A stretch of 6,073 nucleotides of DNA, from the NCBI GenBank assembly GCA_017617145.1, contig JAFZWX010000101.1:1-6073 (forward strand), given 5' to 3'. Position numbers and translations under genes: made by a program. Source of the DNA: Treponema sp. (GTDB taxonomy: Bacteria > Spirochaetota > Spirochaetia > Treponematales > Treponemataceae). Below, piece by piece: positions 1 through 4,795 of this stretch (within the stretch, counting starts at the first letter, position 1; the number at the start of each line of letters is the position of its first letter). The notes under the pieces are model-generated. The model saw only the letters and a list, made by a program, of their open reading frames with translations. It ran no database searches and was not told the DNA's origin.

Positions 1-1
1 A

Positions 2-868
2 ATTGTTACAGCTGGAAGTAAAAACCGCAAGGACACAACAGGCCTTGATATAAAAGACATTGTAATAGGCTCGGAGGGAACTTTGGCCGTCATAACAAAA
101 TGTCTTTTGCGTCTTATAGGAAAGCCCGAAAAATCGCAGAGTATTCTTGTAAGCTTTGACTCTTTGCAAAGCGGAATTGAAGCCGTACCAATTATTCTGA
201 GCCAGAATTTAAATCCAACTGCCGTGGAATTTATTGAACGAAAAGTCGTAAAGCTTGGCGAAGATTTTCTTGGCTTGAAGTATCCCGACCCTCAAGCTGC
301 CGCATATCTTCTTTTAACCTTTGATGGCGCCGCCGCAGAAATTGACGGAGCCATAGAAAAGCTTGGTAAGGTCTTGCAGGGTGCCAGCCGCCGTGTTATT
401 ATTCTTGACGGCAGTGCACCTGAGTTAGACGCCGTTAACATCTGGAAAATCCGTGGCTGTCTTGTAAAAGCAGTAGAAGCCGTTAGCGAACAGGAGCCTC
501 TGGATATTGTTGTTCCAATTGCCCGTGTTGCCGATTTTGTTGAGTATGTAAACAAGCTCGAAAACTCAAGCGGCATGCAAATGATAAGCTTTGGTCATGC
601 AGGCGACGGAAACGTTCATCTTTGTGTAGTCCGTGGCGGTCGCAGCGAAGAAATTTGGGAAAGTGAACTTAACGCAAACCTGGAAAAACTGTATGCTAAA
701 GCAAAAGAACTTGGAGGTCTTATTTCCGGCGAGCACGGACTTGGCGTTAGCAAAAGAAGTTATTTCTTTGCCCAGACCCCGGCCGCAAATGTTAACCTTA
801 TGAACGCCATAAAAAAATCCTTCGACACCAAAGGAATACTGAACCCGGAAATTAGTTATGTAAAATAA
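2..868 (+). CDS. FAD-linked oxidase, GlcD family (D-lactate/glycolate dehydrogenase type), C-terminal part
   Basis: This family uses FAD to oxidise 2-hydroxyacids such as D-lactate, glycolate or D-2-hydroxyglutarate, passing electrons to a partner such as an Fe-S protein, ETF or quinone. The reading frame is open to the left edge, so the gene is cut by the window; the TTG at 83 lies inside the conserved GSEGTL motif and is not a start. About 288 residues are visible of a family norm near 460. What is seen is the end of the FAD-binding type-4 domain (GSEGTLAVITK, where the family usually has Gly in place of the first Ala) and then the FAD-oxidase C-terminal domain. That domain carries the HAGDGNVHL motif (about 596-622), whose histidines bind the active-site metal in characterised relatives, and GEHGLG (about 731-748). 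The end, ILNPE, is also typical. Substrate and electron partner cannot be told, because the upstream neighbours are missing. The stop is followed after one base by a hairpin repeat. Confidence 0.9.
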   Translation: MVTAGSKNRKDTTGLDIKDIVIGSEGTLAVITKCLLRLIGKPEKSQSILVSFDSLQSGIEAVPIILSQNLNPTAVEFIERKVVKLGEDFLGLKYPDPQAAAYLLLTFDGAAAEIDGAIEKLGKVLQGASRRVIILDGSAPELDAVNIWKIRGCLVKAVEAVSEQEPLDIVVPIARVADFVEYVNKLENSSGMQMISFGHAGDGNVHLCVVRGGRSEEIWESELNANLEKLYAKAKELGGLISGEHGLGVSKRSYFFAQTPAANVNLMNAIKKSFDTKGILNPEISYVK

Positions 869-869
869 G

Positions 870-892
870 ATTGCCGGGTCAAGCCCGGCAAT
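870..892. repeat. Hairpin 1 of a three-hairpin repeat cluster
   Basis: A perfect 9-bp stem, ATTGCCGGG (870-878) with CCCGGCAAT (884-892), encloses the 5-base loop TCAAG. It begins one base after the stop codon of the flavoprotein gene. No T-run follows, so it is not a standard intrinsic terminator, although it could protect the mRNA 3' end. Read on the minus strand it has the layout GTCAT-stem-CTTG-stem-ATCT, the same plan as hairpin 2, so it is a member of that family in the opposite orientation. Confidence 0.85.
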
Positions 893-901
893 GACATCGT
901 C

Positions 902-922
902 ATCCCGAACTTGTTTCGGGAT
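902..922. repeat. Hairpin 2 of the repeat cluster
   Basis: A perfect 8-bp stem, ATCCCGAA (902-909) with TTCGGGAT (915-922), encloses the loop CTTGT. It is flanked by GTC on the left and CTC on the right, in the direct orientation of the family. The loop is the reverse complement of the hairpin 3 loop. Confidence 0.85.
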
Positions 923-938
923 CTCAACTTAAAATGAG

Positions 939-959
939 ATGCTGAAACAAGTTCAGCAT
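939..959. repeat. Hairpin 3 of the repeat cluster
   Basis: A perfect 8-bp stem, ATGCTGAA (939-946) with TTCAGCAT (952-959), encloses the loop ACAAG. It is an inverted copy of hairpin 2 with two base pairs of the stem swapped in a compensatory way. Its first three bases form an in-frame ATG 42 bases upstream of the true aminotransferase start, which would add a false repeat-derived leader beginning MLKQVQHYG. It ends 11 bases before the aminotransferase ribosome binding site. Confidence 0.85.
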
Positions 960-970
960 TACGGGAATAC

Positions 971-976
971 AGGAGG
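971..976 (+). promoter_or_regulatory. Ribosome binding site that decides the aminotransferase start
   Basis: A perfect AGGAGG stands 4 bases before ATG 981. No comparable site precedes the in-frame ATG at 939, which lies inside a repeat hairpin. The site therefore favours 981 as the start. Confidence 0.8.
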
Positions 977-980
977 CCCC

Positions 981-2147
981 ATGCCAATTCTATCAACTCG
1001 AACCGCAACCTTTACCGACAGCGTAATCCGCCGTATGACCCGCATCTCAAACCAATACGGTGCCGTAAATCTTTCGCAGGGCTTTCCTGATTTTGAACCG
1101 CCACGTCCTATTTTGGACCGTCTTGCACAGGTAACAAAAGAAGACTTTCATCAATATTCAACAACCTGGGGTGCGCAGAATTTCCGCGAAGCACTTGCAA
1201 AAAAGATTACTCATTTTTCGGGAGTAGAAGTTGACCCTAATTCAGAGCTTGTTGTAACCTGCGGTTCTACCGAAGCAATGATGGCCGCGATGATGAGCGT
1301 TACAAACCCGGGCGATAAGGTAATTGTATTTTCTCCTTTTTATGAAAATTACGGTGCAGACACAATTTTGAGTGGAGCCCAGCCTATTTATGTTCCGCTT
1401 GTTCCACCAGAATACAATTTTGATGCCGCAGTATTAGAAGACGCCTTCCGGCAAAAACCAAAAGCAATCATTGTATGTAATCCTTCAAATCCATGCGGCA
1501 AGGTATTTACTCGCGAAGAACTTACAATAATTGCAGACCTTGCTAAAAAATACGATTCCTTTGTAATTACAGATGAAGTTTACGAGCATATCCTTTACAA
1601 GCCCCATGTTCACACTTACATGGCAAGTCTTCCCGGAATGAAGGACAGAACAATCACTTGTAATTCTCTTTCAAAAACTTATTCCATAACAGGCTGGCGT
1701 CTCGGCTACACACAGGCAAATCCGGAAGTAACTGAACGTATAAAAAAGGTTCACGACTTTTTAACAGTTGGAGCCGCTGCACCTCTTCAGGAAGCCGCAG
1801 TTACAGGCCTGCTTTTCCCAGACGAATATTACGCAGAACTTCAGGAAAAATACACCCATAAAAGAAACTTGTTTTTACAGGGCTTACGCGACATAGGCCT
1901 TCCACACACAGAACCTCAGGGTGCCTACTACATAATGATAGACATCAGCGAATTCGGTTACAAAGATGACCTTGAGTTTGCAGAAGTTCTTGCCCGCGAT
2001 GTTGGAGTTGGAACTGTCCCTGGCTCATCTTTCTTCCGTGAGCCGGAAAACCGCTATGTACGCATTCATTTTGCAAAAAAAGATGAAACCTTAAACGAAG
2101 CTCTCAACAGACTTGCCACAATCAGAGAAAAAATTCGTAAAAGATGA
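981..2147 (+). CDS. PLP-dependent class I/II aminotransferase (kynurenine/methionine aminotransferase-like)
   Basis: A fold-type I aminotransferase that moves an amino group between an amino acid and a 2-oxo acid via pyridoxal phosphate in the cytoplasm. The 388 residues from ATG 981 match the usual family length. Visible motifs are NLSQGFPDFEPP near the N-terminus, HQYSTTWG, NPSNPCG with cofactor-contacting Asn170, DEVYEH with Asp198 and Tyr201, SLSKTYSITGWRLGY with the Schiff-base Lys232, and Arg361 in YVRIHFA, which binds the substrate carboxylate in the family. The QGFPDF and HQY…WG segments point to the KAT/GTK-YbdL subgroup, whose members act on kynurenine, glutamine, aromatic amino acids or methionine. 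PatA-type aspartate or aromatic aminotransferases are the alternative, and sequence alone does not settle the substrate. The LysR gene follows after 24 bases and probably shares its mRNA. No good promoter was found in front, so transcription may start in the repeat-rich gap or read through from the flavoprotein gene. Confidence 0.92.
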   Translation: MPILSTRTATFTDSVIRRMTRISNQYGAVNLSQGFPDFEPPRPILDRLAQVTKEDFHQYSTTWGAQNFREALAKKITHFSGVEVDPNSELVVTCGSTEAMMAAMMSVTNPGDKVIVFSPFYENYGADTILSGAQPIYVPLVPPEYNFDAAVLEDAFRQKPKAIIVCNPSNPCGKVFTREELTIIADLAKKYDSFVITDEVYEHILYKPHVHTYMASLPGMKDRTITCNSLSKTYSITGWRLGYTQANPEVTERIKKVHDFLTVGAAAPLQEAAVTGLLFPDEYYAELQEKYTHKRNLFLQGLRDIGLPHTEPQGAYYIMIDISEFGYKDDLEFAEVLARDVGVGTVPGSSFFREPENRYVRIHFAKKDETLNEALNRLATIREKIRKR

Positions 2148-2159
2148 TATAATTTTCTC

Positions 2160-2165
2160 AGGAGG
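2160..2165 (+). promoter_or_regulatory. Ribosome binding site for the GTG-started LysR gene
   Basis: A perfect AGGAGG lies 6 bases before GTG 2172, in the 24-base gap after the aminotransferase stop. It supports the non-ATG start and efficient translation from a shared mRNA. Confidence 0.8.
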
Positions 2166-2171
2166 AAAACG

Positions 2172-3092
2172 GTGACTCTCCAGCAAATCAAATATGTAAT
2201 CGGCATTGCAGAAACAGGCTCTCTGAACAAAGCATCAGAAAAACTTTATGTTTCGCAGCCTTCCCTTACTGCAACAATTCACGATCTTGAAGACGAACTT
2301 GGCATAACAATTTTCAACCGAACAGGCCGAGGCGTTACCTTAACAAACGACGGAACAGAATTTCTTGCAGCAGCACGCCAGCTATACATGAACTATCAGA
2401 ATGTAATGGAAAAATACGGTGAAAACGGAACTATCAAAAAAAAGTTTGGCGTTTCTACCCAGCACTATTCCTTTGCAGTAAAAAGCTTTGTCGAAATGGT
2501 AAAAGACTTTAATACAAACGAATACGAATTTGCAATCCGCGAAACAAAAACCCGCGATGTAATAGATGATGTAGCAAATCTTAAAAGCGAGATTGGCATT
2601 TTGTACCTGAGCGACTTTAACCGCAAAGCCATCACAAGTATTTTAAAATCCAAAGACCTTGAGTTTCATCATCTTATAGACTGCAAAGCCTATGTGTACA
2701 TCTGGAAAGGCCACCCGCTTGCAAAAAACAAATTCATCACAATGAAGCAGCTCGAAAATTATCCATGTCTTTCTTTTGAACAGGGCGACGGAGCAACCTT
2801 TTATTTTGCCGAAGAAATTTTGAGCACCGAAGAATATCACCGCACAATCAAAGCAAACGACCGTGCTACAATCTTAAACCTCATGATTGGTTTAAACGGC
2901 TACACACTCTGCTCCGGAATTATCTGTGAAGAACTTAACGGTTCAGACTACATTGCTGTTCCTTTTAAGGATGAAGATGAATCCATAAACCGAATCATGC
3001 AAATCGGATGGATTACAAGACGAAACTTTACTTTGAGTAACATCGGAAACAAATACATTGAAGAAGTAAAAAAATATCTTGGAATTAAATAG
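2172..3092 (+). CDS. LysR-family transcriptional regulator
   Basis: A LysR-type DNA-binding regulator of 306 residues, the standard length. The N-terminal winged helix-turn-helix occupies about residues 1-65: MTLQQIKYVIGIAETGSLNKA, then ASEKLYVSQPSLTATIHDLE as the recognition region, then LGITIFNRTGRGVTLT. From about residue 90 to the end is the two-lobe effector-binding domain, starting near FGVSTQHYSFAV. The start is GTG with a perfect ribosome binding site. Such regulators usually respond to a small metabolite and often control adjacent genes, commonly divergent ones. Here the gene is downstream of and co-directional with the aminotransferase, so autoregulation of that pair or control of the nearby larE/tcdA region are both possible. 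Neither is shown by the sequence. The effector is unknown; a CysB/CysL-like role in sulfur control is only a guess from the neighbourhood. Confidence 0.93.
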   Translation: MTLQQIKYVIGIAETGSLNKASEKLYVSQPSLTATIHDLEDELGITIFNRTGRGVTLTNDGTEFLAAARQLYMNYQNVMEKYGENGTIKKKFGVSTQHYSFAVKSFVEMVKDFNTNEYEFAIRETKTRDVIDDVANLKSEIGILYLSDFNRKAITSILKSKDLEFHHLIDCKAYVYIWKGHPLAKNKFITMKQLENYPCLSFEQGDGATFYFAEEILSTEEYHRTIKANDRATILNLMIGLNGYTLCSGIICEELNGSDYIAVPFKDEDESINRIMQIGWITRRNFTLSNIGNKYIEEVKKYLGIK

Positions 3093-3098
3093 AATATT

Positions 3099-3133
3099 CT
3101 TATTGGGTCAATAGGTTATTATTTTGTTTTTTT
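3099..3133 (+). terminator. Possible intrinsic terminator of the aminotransferase-LysR unit
   Basis: A 7-bp stem, CTTATTG (3099-3105) with CAATAGG (3109-3115) including one G-U pair, encloses the loop GGT. It is followed by a T-rich run, TTATTATTTTGTTTTTTT, that extends into the 3' end of the convergent larE gene. The stem is AU-rich and weak, so termination may be partial. On the minus strand no T-run follows, so it is not a convincing larE terminator. Confidence 0.4.
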
Positions 3134-3937
3134 AAGAACCTCGTTCATACTGCCTGTACGATATCCCTGTAAGTCAAGTGAAACATAAGCAAAGCCAAAA
3201 GACTTGAACTTCTGTGTAATAAGCTCGCAATTGGAAAGAATCTTTTCCATTTCAGATGGCAATACCTCAATTCGTGCAAGATTTTCACCATGGATTCTCA
3301 CCCTTATTTGCTGAAAGCCCATATCAAGAAGCAGCTGCTCTGCTTTGTCCACCATCATCAGTTTCTTTTCGTTAATTTCTTCACCATAAGGAAAGCGGCT
3401 GGAAAGGCACGCAAATGACTGTTTTTTCCAGGTTGGAAATCCCATCTGTTTTGAAATTTTTCGTATTTCGTCTTTATATAATTTGCAATCACGCAAGGGA
3501 CTTTTTACACCAAGTTCTGCAACAGCAAGCAAGCCCGGTCTGTAATCGCCATTGTCGTCCATATTGCTTCCCTCGCACACAAATGCAATTCCATTTTCTT
3601 TTGCGAGTTTTATAATTTTATTGAAAAGTGCTTTTTTACACAGATAACAGCGGTTCACAGGATTATGGCGGAATTCAGGAATTTCAAGTTCTTCTGACTG
3701 AACCACAATCTGGCGGATTCCATTTTTTTTGCAGAAAGAAGCTGCCTCGTCAGACTCGCGTTTGGGAAAAGAGCATGATGTAGCGGTAACTGCAACAGCC
3801 TTGTCCCCTAAAACTTCGTGTGCCACAGACAGTAAAAATGTAGAATCTACACCACTTGAAAATGCAACAGCGACACTCTCCAGTGAACGAAGATATTCAC
3901 GTAAATCATTAAGTTTTTTTGACAAGTCATCTGTCAT
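3119..3937 (-). CDS. larE: LarE, ATP-dependent sulfur transferase for nickel-pincer nucleotide synthesis (three-cysteine type)
   Basis: LarE adenylates a carboxylate of pyridinium-3,5-biscarboxylate mononucleotide and replaces it with a thiocarboxylate, a step toward the nickel-pincer cofactor of lactate racemase (LarA) and related enzymes. With the start at 3937 it has 272 residues, a normal length. The N-terminal PP-loop ATPase motif is SSGVDST (residues 27-33), where the usual SGGVDS has Gly changed to Ser. GSNMDDNGDYRPG (about 123-135) and SSRFPYG (179-185) are strong LarE signatures. Cysteines are at 97 and 100 (NRCYLCK) and 177 (FACLSSR). This set matches the LarE class reported to bind a [4Fe-4S] cluster, rather than the single sacrificial cysteine of Lactobacillus plantarum LarE. 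The open frame reaches 4018, but that part overlaps the predicted promoter. ATG 3946 is an alternative start, but the AGGGG at 3952-3948 lies only one base from it and ten from 3937. No larA, larB or larC is visible here. Confidence 0.9.
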   Translation of the reverse strand: MTDDLSKKLNDLREYLRSLESVAVAFSSGVDSTFLLSVAHEVLGDKAVAVTATSCSFPKRESDEAASFCKKNGIRQIVVQSEELEIPEFRHNPVNRCYLCKKALFNKIIKLAKENGIAFVCEGSNMDDNGDYRPGLLAVAELGVKSPLRDCKLYKDEIRKISKQMGFPTWKKQSFACLSSRFPYGEEINEKKLMMVDKAEQLLLDMGFQQIRVRIHGENLARIEVLPSEMEKILSNCELITQKFKSFGFAYVSLDLQGYRTGSMNEVLKKTK

Positions 3938-3963
3938 CTTTTTCATACCCCTGGTGAAAAATG

Positions 3964-3992
3964 TATATACCTTGTAATTTAATAGGTGTATA
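3964..3992. promoter_or_regulatory. Imperfect 29-base dyad in the larE/tcdA promoter region, possible operator
   Basis: Centred on base 3978, 11 of the 14 symmetric positions are complementary. The core is CCTnnTAAnTTAnnAGG (3970-3986), with outer arms TATA (3964-3967) and TATA (3989-3992). It covers the predicted larE transcription start, touches its -10, and contains the predicted tcdA -35. A protein bound here could affect both genes. The region is AT-rich, so chance symmetry is not excluded, and no known operator consensus was recognised. Confidence 0.35.
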
Positions 3993-3999
3993 ATATTAT
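3972..3999 (+). promoter_or_regulatory. Predicted sigma-70 promoter of tcdA
   Basis: TTGTAA (3972-3977), a 16-base spacer and TATTAT (3994-3999) would start transcription near 4006, giving a leader of about 43 bases. A perfect TATAAT at 3989-3994 is an alternative -10 but lacks a suitable -35. Confidence 0.4.
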
Positions 4000-4018
4000 T
4001 TAGAGGCATTAGAGTCAA
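3990..4018 (-). promoter_or_regulatory. Predicted sigma-70 promoter of larE
   Basis: On the minus strand TTGACT (4018-4013) and TATTAT (3995-3990) are separated by 17 bases; each hexamer matches the consensus at five of six positions. Transcription would begin near 3983, which places the upstream in-frame ATG codons of the larE frame outside the mRNA and supports the shorter protein. Confidence 0.6.
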
Positions 4019-4048
4019 TTAAGAGTCAGATTTTAAAAAAGGATTTTT

Positions 4049-4795
4049 ATGAATACATATCAGTTTGCACGAACCAGACTTACATTCGGAAAAGAGAATA
4101 TGGAAAAACTCTACAATGCCCGTGTTATTGTTTTTGGGATTGGTGGAGTTGGAAGTTATGTTGTTGAGGCTCTGGTGCGTTCCGGAATTGGCGCAATTGA
4201 TATTGTTGATGATGACAGAATCTGCCTTACAAATCTGAACCGTCAGCTTTATGCATTGCATTCCACAATTGGCAAGGACAAGGTTGATGTTGCCGAAGAA
4301 CGCATTCATGATATAAACCCGGACTGCAAGGTTACTAAATGGAAAACCTTTTACATGCCGGACACAGCCGATCAGTTTGATTTTTCACAGTATGATTATA
4401 TTGTTGACTGCATTGATACTGTGACAGGAAAGCTTGAAATCATCACCCGCGCAAAGGCTCTTAAAAAACCGGTTATCAGTTGCATGGGGGCCGGAAATAA
4501 AGTTGACCCGACCCAACTCAAGGTTGCCGATATCACCCGAACTTCTGTTTGCCCGCTTGCCCGAGTTATGCGGAATGAACTTAAGAAACGACAAATCAAA
4601 CGTCTTAAGGTTGTTTTTTCAACAGAAAAAGTTATTCCGCCACATGATGAAGATTTAGATGTAAGCTGTAATGTCAGAAATCAGATTCCTGGAAGTAACG
4701 CCTTTGTTCCGTCAACGGCAGGCATGATGATTGCTGCAGAAGTAATAAAAGATTTAACCCAGTTTCATGTGACGGATTTATTTAAGTTAGTGTAA
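4049..4795 (+). CDS. tcdA: tRNA threonylcarbamoyladenosine dehydratase (ThiF/E1-like, TcdA)
   Basis: TcdA (CsdL/YgdL in E. coli) uses ATP to dehydrate t6A at position 37 of ANN-decoding tRNAs to cyclic t6A. This 248-residue protein is of usual length and has the E1-like adenylation fold. Visible are ARTRLTFG near the N-terminus, the nucleotide-binding GIGGVG (residues 30-35), VDDDRICLTNLNRQ (53-66) with the Asp and Asn/Arg residues typical of ATP binding, IGKDKVD (74-80), DCID (120-123), and the segments SVCPLARVMR and PGSNAFVPSTAGMMIA that set TcdA apart from ThiF and MoeB. AAAGGA at 4038-4043 is 5 bases before the ATG. In E. coli the enzyme works with the CsdA-CsdE sulfur system, but no such genes are seen here. 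It diverges from larE with overlapping promoters. Its stop codon directly abuts that of the convergent metY. Other ThiF-family roles are less likely. Confidence 0.92.
   Translation: MNTYQFARTRLTFGKENMEKLYNARVIVFGIGGVGSYVVEALVRSGIGAIDIVDDDRICLTNLNRQLYALHSTIGKDKVDVAEERIHDINPDCKVTKWKTFYMPDTADQFDFSQYDYIVDCIDTVTGKLEIITRAKALKKPVISCMGAGNKVDPTQLKVADITRTSVCPLARVMRNELKKRQIKRLKVVFSTEKVIPPHDEDLDVSCNVRNQIPGSNAFVPSTAGMMIAAEVIKDLTQFHVTDLFKLV

Larger units (their letters stand above)
899..962. repeat. Large imperfect inverted repeat formed by hairpins 2 and 3
   Basis: Bases 899-926 and 935-962 are inverted copies of one 28-base element, with 23 of 28 positions identical when one arm is reverse-complemented. 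The spacer between them is 8 bases, ACTTAAAA. Four of the five differences fall in two stem pairs and are compensatory, so each arm keeps its own 8-bp hairpin; the fifth lies outside the stems. The unit can therefore fold either as two small hairpins or as one long cruciform-like hairpin. It resembles REP-type palindromic units or MITE remnants, but no transposase is visible. Confidence 0.8.

Noticed and set aside
83..868. A separate protein starting at TTG 83
   Set aside because: The frame is open to the left edge and the TTG lies inside the conserved GSEGTL motif, so this is an internal codon of a longer, truncated gene.
870..892. Hairpin 1 as an intrinsic terminator of the flavoprotein gene
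   Set aside because: The stem is strong, but no T-run follows and it belongs to a dispersed-type repeat family. A role in 3'-end protection remains possible.
930..935. TAAAAT as the -10 of an aminotransferase promoter between hairpins 2 and 3
   Set aside because: No acceptable -35 lies 16-18 bases upstream (the nearest, TTGTTT at 911-916, leaves only 13), so it was not annotated.
3938..4018. N-terminal extension of LarE to 4018
   Set aside because: This part overlaps the predicted larE promoter, lacks family similarity and lies upstream of the likely start site.
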